The notes under the pieces: generated by a model
Seen by the model: the letters and a program-made list of their open reading frames with translations, nothing else
Told to the model about the DNA's origin: nothing
Databases searched by the model: none
Part shown: positions 1 to 12,585 of the stretch, one piece after another
How positions within the stretch are numbered: the first letter of the stretch is position 1
How the letters are laid out: the number at the start of each line of letters is the position of its first letter
Assembly (NCBI GenBank): GCA_921293015.1
Contig: OV121086.1
Coordinates: 29,498,254-29,562,253, forward strand
Direction of reading: 5' to 3'
DNA: 64,000 nt
Origin: Phorcus lineatus
Taxonomy: Eukaryota; Mollusca; Gastropoda; Trochida; Trochidae
Position numbers and translations under genes: made by a program

Positions 1-2483
1 GTATAGATGCTCTGTTGTTATTTATAATGTCAGTTTTACTTATACAAATAAGTTATTTACAAATGATATAACAAAAAAACTCTTTAAGCCATCTCTTCAA
101 ATTATGTATTCAAACGTAAAATTGGCACCACATCCCGACTTTGTTTTAAATTGTGTCTGCCATACCTCTTTCTCCAAATGAAAATAGAAGACAAATATGA
201 ATTGTAATGTTACTAACGATCATGACTGCTATTTGGAAACAGAAATCGTGATAGTCAGCTGAAAACCTTTTTCAAAAGTAAGAAACATTTCGCATCTTGT
301 CTAATTCTCAATAGTGGAAAAACAATCAAATGTCAAGAAAAAGATTAGAATATGGAAATCTTCCAAAAATTTTAATCGACCGATAAGCACAATTAGTTTA
401 TAAAATTTTTTAAAATAGGTGTATATATTTAATTAACTACTTTTCCTTTATCTTTGCACTTCAGATAGTGTTAAAAAGATTTCAGGTGTATGTGTACTAA
501 AGCACAACTTTCAAATATATGCAGGACAATATTTTGATGATTTATGTAGATATGTAGATTTATGAAGATATATTCTAAGAAAAAATTATCTCATTAGGTT
601 CTGATTTTTACTTTCAAACAATTCAACATCTTATATATTTCCTCCATCAGCTGAAGATTACAAGGTACAAAGGTTTACAGACAGGGTATCTCACATATTG
701 CAGTCACTGTATATTTACAACAAATGTTTCCATTTGCTCGAGCTCACAGCAGAGCTAACAATTAACATGACCTTTTTCCAAATACTATAATCTAAGACGT
801 CTTCGCAGAAGACGGGTACCTCACCTGCAGATTGGGGGGATGGAAAGCCTACCGGTAATTAAATCTTGATGCATTTTCTACAATTTCTTTACATATTCTT
901 TATGTGCTGAATTTACAACAAAGTCAGTAAATCAATTTGCATCTTCATTGCTTTGTTCCTGATCTCTGTTGGCACACTCAATTTGTTCAGGGCACACATG
1001 AATTTTACACTGGGCGCCTGGAGGCACACTTCGACAAAATCTCATTTCTATCCCTGGTGGTTATTCTAAAAAAACTGATCTGACATTAAGAGCTACTTGG
1101 ATTTCTTTAATAACTTTGCTTTTGAGAACTGAATTCTTTACAAGGTAATCAATAAGGAAAGGTGATGACATTAAGAGCGTACACTTTGCGTGTATTTCGT
1201 GAAGTGATTTATTCACGAAGCAATGAAAATATCGCCGTTTCGACTACACCATCATTAAGGATGTTGACTTTGATGGAACGTTTTTCATATTATAAAAAAA
1301 CACCAATATAATTTTTTTTAAAACACTTGATCCCTGCGATGCAATACTTTCTTAATCGCATCACGTACCACCTATGGCTTTATGACCAATAAGATAAAGA
1401 TTATGTGAGATTTTTATTATGATAAGATAAAACATGCTTTGGCTATTAAACATTTCTAATGTACACTTGGAAGCAGATTCTTGATTTATTAACAGACAAA
1501 TAAGGGTTAGTAAAACTTTGTCATTAAGGTCGAGTCTTAGAATTATTAAAACAATGATTAAAACAAAATATTAAGTGTCTACCAGAAACCCATCATGAAC
1601 TTGTTTTGGCTTTCATTTTTCTTGGTTTTTAAAATGTTAAGAGGCGATGGAAAAGGAAGTATAAATGTACAGTATAATTATTATTATGATACTTTTCAAT
1701 GGTCCATTTTGAATGAATATACAGTAATTATATATATATAACTGTTTGAATTTATTATGGTGAAAAACGTTTACACCAAGTTTGTTTTTCAAGTAAACAT
1801 TAAATGTATATGAAATGTTGACATGCTGGTTTGTTCCCCAATTAAAGGTTTTACAATTTCCATATAACAGATGCCTTACTATGCGTGAGGGAAATATCAC
1901 TTATCAATGAATAACTGCATTAACTCTTTGTGTATTAAAGAAAGATTTTATTGTTCGAGAAAGTATCCAAACTATTTACACATTTACGTGTTGCAAGATC
2001 TTCCTCTACAACCCTGACTGGTAGAGTTTTCAATTATATAATACACCTTTTTTTATTTATGTTCTCAATTTAATGGAGAACATTTTTTGTTTTGTAATAA
2101 GATTGGAAAGACTTTAAGAGAACTTTTGAATTGCCTTTTCTTTTTCATGAAGGATTTATCGCATTTCCAGTAAATTGAATTGTCTCCTGCATAACAAAAC
2201 GTCAAATTTAAAGCCATATGATGAAAACATGCAATAGAATGCCTCATTTATTTATCTTCGTTTCTTGAGACACATATAATCAATGTCAGAATTGTCAAGG
2301 TGGCATTACTAATTTATTTCAACATAACAATAGGTTTTCAGAGAAAAGCCCTATCCATTCAAATGGAATTTAATGATATGTGAGAAACTATTATCAAATC
2401 AAATATTCTTAAGTCTATCATATAATTAACAATTCGTGTCTTAGATAGTTTTTATAGTGTTCAAAAAAATCAAAGATAGGTTG
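1..2483. other. Intergenic AT-rich DNA, no feature seen
   Basis: Stops are frequent in all frames and no splice-bounded exon with protein-like content was found. A short GC-richer patch at 800-860 has no recognised motif. Confidence 0.5.
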
Positions 2484-2985
2484 GAGTCTTACATACTCAC
2501 CCGAGTCATACATACTCACCCGAATCTTACATACTAACCTGAATCTTACATACTCACCCGAGTTTTACATACTCACCCGAGTCTTACATATTCACCGAGT
2601 CTTACATACTCACCCGAGTCTTACATACTCACCCGAGTCTTACATACTCACCCGAGTCTTACATACTCACCCGAATCTTCCATACTCACTCGAATCTTAC
2701 ATACTCATCCGCATCTTACATACTAACCTGAATCTTACATACTCACCCGAGTTTTACATACTCACCCGAGTCTTACATATTCACCGAGTCATACATGTTC
2801 AACAGTCTTACATACTCACCCGAGTCTTACATACTCACCCGAGTTTTACATACTCACCCGAGTCTTACATATTCACCGAGTCTTACATATTCACCAGTCT
2901 TACATACTCAAGTCTTACATACTCACCCGAATCTTACATACACACCCGAATCTTACATACTCACCTGGGTCTTACATACTCACCC
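2484..2985. repeat. 19-bp minisatellite, unit GAGTCTTACATACTCACCC
   Basis: About 26 head-to-tail units with variants (gaatctt, gagtttt, shortened attcaccgag). A block of ten units recurs 189 bp downstream: identical variant order starts at about 2531 and 2720, with a third partial copy near 2841. So higher-order duplication has occurred. Open frames across it are by-products. Confidence 0.95.
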
Positions 2986-4825
2986 TTGCTTTAATTGATC
3001 ATAGACAGCGCGACATGAGCATACTAATAACGCAGATGATTAAATTCTTGATTGTGTTTACATATTCTAAGTTCTTATTTTTAATACAATAGCTGTTTTT
3101 TAGTATAATAATTGATATCTTAACCGAAAACGAGGGCATGTCACTTCATTAATCCTTTAATGTGTCGTTTAATATATAAATCAGATATGTTTGCGTATAG
3201 TAAATGTTGTTATATTGTAATATTGTAAAACTTATATCTACGTTAAATGTTGATTTCAACAATAATGATCATTAGTCAAAGGTACAAAAGTAACCTTACA
3301 GCAAATTATAAACGACGAAAAATTATTAGATAAAAAATGAATGAATTTAGTGATAAGTACCTTTTTCATATCCACCATTTCCTATAACAACGAACCTTTA
3401 AAACTTGACGTTGAAATAACAAGTTTGACGTTACACTTTGGAAACTTTATGTGGGCAGGGTGTTAATATTTTTTTCCAATCGTTCATTTTATTTTCTTCT
3501 ACCAAATAAACTTGTTCAAGTCATATAAGGGGATACGTAGGTACCAGAGACGATCAACTCATGTGTCACCACAGCCAAACAGCACATTAACCCAACTTTT
3601 AAACGTTGATTAACAACAGCTATTTGCCGATTCAGTCTTCATGTACTTATGCTTATCAGTCTATAATGACTTTAAAAAAACGTGAAAAAGTGGCAAACCA
3701 TGCAAAATTAATAGTCGTTTGATGAACTGAATGTTTTATGTCAATATTTACGATTTCTCTGCATATGACATCAACACTTATAGAATGCAATCCAATAAAT
3801 ATAAATGATTTTTGCTACACTACGTACACATGCGTATTCAAGTCTAGATTCATTGTTTATTTTCTGTCAATTAAACCGTCCACAACTTTTTCAAAATCAA
3901 AGATCCTGGTACATGTTAGCATACCGACATGATCTTTACCATCTATACCTCAACATAAGACTGAATTCCCTCAAAGAATTAATCATCCTTAAAACCATTG
4001 AAAAATAAAACGTTAATTGTCACTTAAAGTTATAACTTAAAGTCAGAAAATAATGACAGTGCCCAAAGAGCTCCACATCTCTGACCTTTTTTCAAAAACT
4101 TTCTATCATCCTGACAACATATGAAATACGTTTTAACCAAAGCAATTATCTATATCACAATGACATTAAAAAGTAGCAATATGTTTTGGCTTCCTTGTTT
4201 CTTTAATTGTAATGACAGTTCAGAAACTCAAAGATAAGTCACACTCTGAATTTGACTCGTGATATAGGCTAATCAAGACAGGACAACGGCATTAAATATT
4301 GCTAATGAAAAATATTGTCTATACTTTTTAATTTCGAACTTTTTTACGTTAATCTTTTAACGTACTTTCTTTAAACTTCATCAAGAAATATATTTTATAG
4401 AATTTTTTTTTAAATATACAGATATGGATACATATATCAACTAAAGGGTTTGCCTTAGATAAGCTCATAGCCTCAAGAAAGTTTGTTTCAAATTGTCTTC
4501 TTTCAGATGTTATGATAAATTTATTTTAGACCTGTAAGGTTTTATATTCTCTTAAATTATTTTCAAAACATTTGCCTTTATTTCAATGTTATAATTGTAA
4601 TTCTTCCGACAATTCCTTGTTACATGATTAAAAACTTTAAATTCTGCTAATATCATATGATTAAGGTTGCATTGAATGCATCAGTGTTTTTATAACACTT
4701 GTATTAAACAAATTAAACAGACGAGAAACTAAATTGTACCAAAAAAAACTGGTGTAATCGTTTCATGTTTCACAGTGGAGCTTTGGCAAACTGGGAGGTA
4801 ATTAGACTTTCTAACCCTATGCTAT
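2986..4825. other. Intergenic AT-rich DNA, no feature seen
   Basis: No supportable gene or structured repeat. Small open frames near 3738-4008 overlap each other in different frames and lack any recognisable content. Confidence 0.5.
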
Positions 4826-4879
4826 ATGAGTTTACAAAACACCTGTAGCCGTTACCATTTCATGCCGGAAATATGTCTA

Positions 4880-5112
4880 AAGACAGGGGGCTCAGCAAAA
4901 TTGTCTGCAGCAGAGAACACGCAGTCAGGTTTGGGTGCGATGCTGCACAGAGTTTTAGCGCAGTACCACCCATGGTTCGCTAGTTCCAGCCGATGCTCGC
5001 AGGTTTCACCGCAATGCATAGCCACAATGGTGTTGCGGGCTTTCTCCTTCACCGCGATATAAGTGAAATAATCTTGACAGCGGCGTTAAACCCCAACTCA
5101 CTCACTCACTAC
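4880..5112 (+). mobile_element. SINE-like element, 3' part
   Basis: The CATGGTTCGCTAGTTCCAGC and CGATGCTCGCAGGTTTCACC core (4970-5015) is shared with copies near 24600 and 25510. It is followed by a GATATAAGTG...GCGGCGTTAAACC 3' domain and a short CACT repeat tail (5094-5110). This 3' end is characteristic of gastropod (abalone-like) SINEs as I know them. Confidence 0.7.
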
Positions 5113-8100
5113 AAAATAGGAAATTGTCGACACATGTGTCTATATGTTAAGCAATATGCTTGAAGAAATATGTTTAATTAGTTTTTGACATGTTTTTTTT
5201 TTTAAAAAAAGATAATTTTGTAGTCGGATGTCTTATGCCTATGACTCAACGTAATATAGAAAATCATGAATTAACGTTTCTTGGTATATCAAATCTTTTT
5301 TTATCAATTCATATTTTCAATGTGATTGCAAGGCTGTCGACTTTTTGTAGATTCTACAATTTTCGAAATAACATTTTCACTTCATTTCTTATCAAAATAA
5401 AAAGAAAAATTGAAAACCCTACAGCAAATTAACTTCATTAGCAGAAATGGATGTCATAATTTTATATTTTTTTTAAATTTTCAAAGTAAGAATTGAAAAT
5501 AAGTTATACAGTCATCTTGTTTAATGATAACTTAGAAACTAAATTAGAAATAACTCATTACCTCAATAAAATCTACGTGGGGACTAGTCATGTCAATGCT
5601 ACATGTATATACGAAATTACTCTTTGAGCTTCTACCACCCATCATTTCAATATAGGTGACTTTCAGTTGATCTTGTTTGCTATCACTTGCCAACATGTAC
5701 GACTCGCACACAGGTGAATAATCTTCAATAAAAGGATATATAATGACGTTAAACAAATGTAATGGCGAAAGCATGTCATTGCAACAAGAAAAGTCTATAG
5801 GAATTAAATGGTACAGAAGTCCGAGCATGTGTAGCCACAACCCCATATAACTACTAATGTTCGTACATTTGGATACTTTAAAGGGGCAAAAGCAAATTTT
5901 TAGATAAATTAAGTTATCTCATGAAAACGAGAATAAATGTTTCAAATTGCACGACAATGTTTTTTAATCAAAGGAAACAGTTTTTAACCTTCTTTTCTGT
6001 ATATTTAGATTTCAATATGTGACTAGATAGTAAAAATATTTACCCTGAAAATTGCTTGATGGAATTTAAAACTAGCTTTCCTGAACCAAGACTTCAAAGT
6101 AAAATCATATCTTATCGCTTTTAGTGGTACAAGATGAACGATACAAAGGGACATTTTCCGGTCTAGACATTCCTTTCAGTTATCTGATGCCGACCCTCTT
6201 TCATTTTGTTACACAGTAGTTTGTCAACGTGGCCACATCTACTGTATTTCCAATTTGTCTTTAAAGGAATTGCTTCCACATTTATTTTTAATACCTTTTA
6301 ATCACATCCTCAGAGTCAGGCAACGCAACCACCACTGACCGCACCAACAGTTTACCAACTCGCCAATCTCGCCTTAACATACTTCAGTTTTCAGTAAATC
6401 AATTAATGCGGAGGTCAGACAATTTTTACATTTTGACCGTTATAACAGTAGTTAAATCATTAAATCATTATGTATATGATTGAGATATTGTTTGAAAAGG
6501 GCGAACAGTTTGTTTTATAGATTACTTTTAAAAATAACATAGCCAAACAAATGCTGAAATCAATGTAGGATTACCAAACAACTCTTTCTCAATCGAACAG
6601 CGAAGTTTACAATTAAATGAGGCAATTCTAAAATGAAATATTCTCTATTTGGTTCCAAGAACATCTAAAAGAAATTAGGATGAAACTGTAATGGCTTGGA
6701 AAATTTGAAAGCTTTTTCACACGATCACAATACAACAAAAGTGAAAATTATAAAAAGCGTTTCTTCTTAATGTAAAAGCAAACACGTTTGAGAATGCATC
6801 AGTATAGCTTGAGAATAAATTATACTTGATTCGCGAGGCATTGGAAATATCAGCAACACGAACCTAGCATTTCAGTTAAATCTTGCTTCAACACTGTTGC
6901 TTCTGACACAAAGCTAATAAAGTAAGATCAGAATAATGTTAACATGACATGAACTTGAACATGTGCATCATATTGCTCTTGTAAATGCAAGTATACTCTT
7001 TGTGGTAAATTTTCTCCCAAAAAAAATCATTGACGATTCCAGAAAGCCCTGATCCAACGTTTGTTTATCGAATCCTGTAAGAGATAAATAGAGACTCCGA
7101 AACAAACAGACATAATAATTTACCATGTGTTTACCAAGTTTCAAATTGAGATAATCCACAGATTCAGAGTGACGTTTACTCCTCACTGCCCCTGGCATAT
7201 TCATCCTTCTTTTCTTATATAAGCAGGTATATTCTTTGTCTTGTAAAATGTTTATTATTTCAAAACGATACTTGATTAATTCAAGACAACCTTGATAAAA
7301 TATTTATTTATACAACCCCCTGAGTTAGATATCGACTGCCAACATGTTAGAAATAATGTGATAACATTTGATTGCGGTAGACTATCAGCTCTCTGGTATT
7401 TGTCTTACCCTTAAGGGGAAAAAAGTTTGAAACGAATAATATTTTCTCAGCATTTCTTATTTCTGGGGTTTTAAAGACATTTCCTTTCTAAAAATAATCT
7501 CAGGTAAATAATGAATACCTCTCTCTTGCACGTAGTTTGTTTTCCAGCTTTTCAGTTATTTCCTCTTACAAGAGCAAATGTTTCTGTCCACAAAAGGTTC
7601 AAAATGTTAGATTGCGTTGGGTGTGTGCAATATACTTTGTTACGAAGTTCAAATGCAGCGATTCATCCTTGTTGACTTACAGTTTTGTTTGTCTTAGAGT
7701 TGGCATGCTATTAACATTTTTGTTTTAAAACAAATGAAACAAATGATTTAAAAGGCGCTCACACTAAAATGGTCGCATTTAGTTTCACTTGATACACTAT
7801 AATTTGTTTTTCGATTAAAAAATTATACAATTTGCATTAACTAATTTTTAATCGTTTTGCAGAGTAAAAAATCCGTGCTACAGGGATTTTGTTATACCAC
7901 ATTTAACAAATTTGTTCTTATTCAGAGTGAAACTTACGTGCGATCATTCTAGTGTGGTGACCTTTTTATCATTTGATTTCATAAATTGATTTACCTTCTA
8001 AATTTTTTACGTTCGTTTAATTGGTTTTATTGGTCTTAAAATATGACGTTGTAATTGAATAAATTTGTTTTCGTTTGAAAAGGTTATTGAGCTACAGTTT

Positions 8101-8364
8101 TAATGAAAACAAAGAACAATAGATGTGAAAAGTGTATGTTCAGTTCATTAGTGAGGTCCTTTCTAGTTCTGTTTGTGTTCAATTTAACATGTATCGTGAT
8201 TACATCTTCAAAATATTAGTTTCAAACTGATTTCTGTATTTGTTAGTTTCATGTTTGTCCTAAATTAGAGCGCGTTCCTTGATTATATTCACTGTAAATG
8301 TACTACAGCTAAGAATTTAAAAGTTTCATCGCACTTCATCGACAAAATCTTATAATTGCATATA
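5113..8364. other. Intergenic AT-rich DNA
   Basis: Apart from the weak exon-like ORF near 5.6-5.8 kb, I see only a short stretch at 5878-5970 (TTTAAAGGGGCAAAAGC, then tagataaa...atctcatgaaaacgagaataaat). It resembles the left end of the MITE at 31877. No genes supported. Confidence 0.45.
5544..5807 (-). CDS. Possible isolated exon, unknown protein
   Basis: On the minus strand an open frame runs from an acceptor-like ttaattcctatag (about 5800) to a donor-like GAG|gtaatg (5562/5561). It encodes protein-like sequence such as SPLHLFNVIIYPFIEDYSPV and SKQDQLKVTYIEMMGGRSSK, then FVYTCSIDMTSPHVDFIE. I do not recognise the family and found no partner exon nearby, so this may be chance. If real it belongs to a minus-strand gene whose other exons I cannot identify. 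Confidence 0.22.
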   Translation of the reverse strand, partial: LIPIDFSCCNDMLSPLHLFNVIIYPFIEDYSPVCESYMLASDSKQDQLKVTYIEMMGGRSSKSNFVYTCSIDMTSPHVDFIEVMSYF

Positions 8365-8450
8365 CAGTCAGACCTCGATAATCCGAACACCTCCGTTTTT
8401 CATCAAAAACGTTCGGATAGTGAAATGTTCGACTACTGAAATGAACCAAA
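8365..8450 (+). mobile_element. Possible pogo/Tigger-type DNA transposon terminus
   Basis: Directly after a TA dinucleotide comes CAGTCAGACCTCGATAATCC followed by GAACACCTCCG. This resembles Tigger-like inverted-repeat ends (CAGT...ACCTCG.TAATCCGAAC). No matching right end or transposase was found, so it is a solo end or a truncated copy. Confidence 0.45.
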
Positions 8451-11400
8451 TCTACAGACAGACGACAACGTATTTAGAATATCAAATGAGTTTTATTTCA
8501 TATACACATAACAACTGGGATACATATTTTAATAAAACAATAATTGCATAAAATCATGTCTGGACATACATGTATACATTTTCATCACCAACACACTCAA
8601 AGTACGTGATCATGGCGTCCATGTGTGCTCTCATTGAGAGGCAGTGGGGGCAGGCGTCGCTTCAGGTTCCTGATACACAAAGTGAGACATCTCAATTTAT
8701 TACAATCACAAACTGCTGACACGCTCAACTCCTGTGTCAATCCACTGTCATTGATGTTTACCGATTCAGTCAGTGTGTATATACAGTGTATATTTATCTT
8801 CATACTCAATTGACTTTTTTCAGAACCTTACAAAACACCTAAGACATACTAAGCAAAAAAATCGCGATGCAATTATAAAGTATGAGATTCCTAGTATTAC
8901 CTGTTTTTTTATAAGTGTTGCATCTTTTGAGTTTTAAGTTCTGAAATCCTCCTAAGATAATAATACATGTTACCATGACACACTAGTTAATAAGTTAAAT
9001 AAATCTAGTTAATCCTTTCCATAAGGATGTTACCATCAACAATGAAACTACATAGATGTCAATTTCTTGTATAATTTAATGGACAAAAAGTTTACTATTA
9101 GCATCACCTAAGTAGAGAAGGCGCACGTCTGTCAGTATTTCACAATGATACATTTAATAACACACAATAAATAATAAATTCACAATAAATTCTCTTCAGC
9201 AATTCTAGTAGGTAATTAAGAGTGAAGTCAATTTATTTTCATTATTGATAAACTCCTTCATTTGTAAGATTTATGTTGCTTTCCAATTGGGAAATTAATT
9301 CCAACTGCGTTCTCTAAAATCTAATTAGTCTTATGTTAAGCATACAATATCCGACAGAAAGAATTTTAATGACGATATGGCAATTCTGTACTGAAGAGAA
9401 AATTTTAAATTGAAATGTTATGAACGATGAAGAAGATTTATTGAAATGATAACAGCCAGAGGACAAGAACATTTTGTATTCAAGGCCCACGGAAGAAAAC
9501 AGCGTTACACATTAGTATTTTTATACGTGAAAACGATCCTATTCATCTTAGTTTTAAACATGTTTTAAACGTGTTGTTCACACACTTGCACGTTTTATAA
9601 ATAACAAATGATTTTGATATTTTGTTTGAAAGAACATAATGTTTTTTTACATCCAAGGGTTTCCAAAAGTAGTAGTGTGATAACTTTCTGAAATGTATCT
9701 TCGGTTCATTTTGATTTAAATCTTTAATGTACATATAACATTAAATGTTATTATCCCGGTATTCATTCTATCAACCAAATCTTTTTACGTCAAAAAGTCA
9801 AATGACATAATTTGGTAATTTAAATGACATAAATGACTTAAGAACGCATTTTCATGAGCATATATACAAATACTTTATAATTTTTTTGGTACAATGAAAT
9901 ACTAATTTTTCTTCACGACTGACCTGCAATTAAATCAAAACAAGTGTTACATCAAATCACAAGAGACGGTTGTGCACAAATGATAATTTTTTATTTTTTG
10001 AAAACGTCCGAACTTGAATTGTGTGTGACTTTGATTATACTTTAGTGATTGAGAACAAAGGATGAAACAGTCTTTATCAAGGCATACCTGTAGCTTTACT
10101 TATCTATTACACGCAGTATAGTTCGATTATTCATATTGAAAACCTTGTTAGTTTTTCAGACTGTATGACAATTTTGAATATTGCCGACATCGTAGTTCAA
10201 GCGGATTTTTGCGAAGTTGCATTAGTTCCTTCCGGTCTTTTAGAAACAACCCGAATACGTAAAAATTTCTAGTCGATAGTAATATTGAGAGAATTGCGTT
10301 TTTTGAGCTTTAGATATATTCAAGTAATTTTGGCGTCAGTACCTATAAAGAAATATTGTTTTATTTCAGGCAGTAAAGTTTGTCTGGTTTTTGGTCTGAT
10401 CTATGCTGTTAAAAATATTAATAAATCAGCGTCCTGTTATTGGATTACAGAGTTAAATTGGATGCTATCATTGTGGGTATTCCAGTTCAGCTGATGTAGT
10501 CTTCCTCCCTTTTTATTTCACATTCAATAAGTAAGTGCTCGGGTTTCTAGATAAGATTTGTCTGGAAAGATCTTATTGCAAAATTGCTTTCAATCTTGTA
10601 CTTAACTTACAAATAAAGGAACAACATACTTAAGTTGTACAAGACTTGCTGTGTTCGGGCTTGATAATTTGTTTTCTTTCTTTCATATACTTAATATGTT
10701 GAACTTAAATTATTATAAACCCAAATATCTACGACTTTAGAGGTTACTACTATAAGTTCAGCCAATAACTCGGTGAAAAATTGTTCCCGATGAAAGGTTC
10801 AACGGTCATGTAATGTTCAAATGGCTTATTCTTTTTTAATTTTTGTTTTGAGTATGAAATTATCACTAAATTTTTTGTTTACTACATGTTCCGTCCCTGG
10901 CAGTCAATCGACTAATTTGTCAGGCAATGGTGCGATGTTTTACATGATTACCATTGAAATCATATTGTAGATTGAATTAACCCCTTCGGCATTCTGTAAA
11001 ACGAAAACAAGATTTCAGGGCTACTCACAAACTGTGCAACTTTATAGCACAAAAGTATTAACATTTTGAAAGGATTCTGAAATATAGGATACGAGTAGTT
11101 TGTAAAGATATCGAATAATATCTTACTTACAATACATATAAAGAATTCTCATCAAAAACCTTTTTTAAAAAACATAAAACATATAAAAATACGAAAACTC
11201 ATTACTTTCTTTAACAAAACTGACATAAAAAGCTTTTTCAATGTCTGTCAAAAAAAAGATATTTTATTATTGTTTACAATTTTTGCAACAGTCTAAGGTG
11301 ATATTTTACAGAGATCAATAAGCTATGTAAAGGTTTGAATAGCTTCGGAGAGCAATTAATCATAAAAATCAATTAGGTTTACAGACGTCTTTTCAACTCA

Positions 11401-11994
11401 GAATCGATTTTCTCTTAAAAAGCATTTAATCTGTGTCAGCTTTATAGCTCCTTCGGTCTAAAAAGATTTATAATCCTTACTGATGAAGTTTTATTATGAA
11501 ATAAATCAATGCCTTTACTGCATATTTCAATATAACGTTGAAAGGTCACTGACACCTTTACGGTAAAACATTAATTGTACAAAATGAGTTTGTTTAAGTG
11601 ACATTCATCTATCAATCACTATCATTAGAAAAATTCGATATTGCACAGCCTTTTCATCTGCAGAAGAAAGGAAAGGTCTGTATTCTGAAGATCTAGTTAT
11701 CTGAATGTCTTCCCATAAATAAGAAATGACTTAGCACTTGTATCATAGAAAATCTTATTTGAGCACATACGTTGCTTATTGGGTAGATGAAATATATAAT
11801 CGTAATATGATCATGTACACATAATATTTTCTTACTCTTTGTACAAGGATAAGTTAAGGAATAGATTTGATTATACGTTTGTTCACCGGGTTTTCTACGT
11901 CACAGCTCCTTAGCGCCGCCAACAATAGTGGATCATCAGGCCTGTAACCATGAACACCAAGGAGTTCAATAAAAAAATAATACGGTAATTAGTT
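8451..11994. other. Intergenic AT-rich DNA, no feature seen
   Basis: No splice-bounded coding segments or recognisable protein. Overlapping opposite-strand ORFs at 8597-8813 look like chance. Confidence 0.45.
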
Positions 11995-12585
11995 TGTTGT
12001 TCTAATGAGCTTTATTTATCACATTTTTAAACAAAATATGAATATAATGTCTTATATGAACACTTTAACAAATATAAATAAGAAAACAATCTGTGATAGT
12101 TATGTCACTACTGCTTAATCCTACAGAGATAAAGTTCCTGACGTTATTTTGTATAAGCTTCAAAATGAGGAGGCTATCATTTCAACGTGTTGATTACAAT
12201 GTATACCGGTCACATGACCCTCTTAGCTCCAACCAGAAGAGGGCATATCGTATATGAATTTCAAAGTCTTAATTCATTTTTGATTAAATTTTTCAATTGT
12301 TCTAATGAGCTTTATTAATTACATTTTAAAACAAAATAAGAATATAATGTCTTATCTGAACCCTTTATAAAGGATGAAATAAGAATACAATCTGTGATAG
12401 TTATGTCATTATTGCTTAATCCTACAGAGATAAAGTTCCTGACGTTATTTTGTATAACCTTCAAATTGAGGAGTCTATCATTTTTAACGTGTTTATTACA
12501 ATTTATACCGGTCACATGACCCTCTTAGCTCCAACCAGAAGAAGGCATATCGCTTGAATTTCGAAGTCTTAATTCATTTTTAACA
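11995..12585. repeat. Tandem duplication, period 300 bp (two copies)
   Basis: TTCTAATGAGCTTTATT starts at 12000 and again at 12300. Both copies continue through CAATCTGTGATAGTTATGTC, CCTACAGAGATAAAGTTCCT and CCGGTCACATGACCCTCTTA to GAAGTCTTAATTCATTTTT, with scattered differences and small indels. No coding content. Confidence 0.93.
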
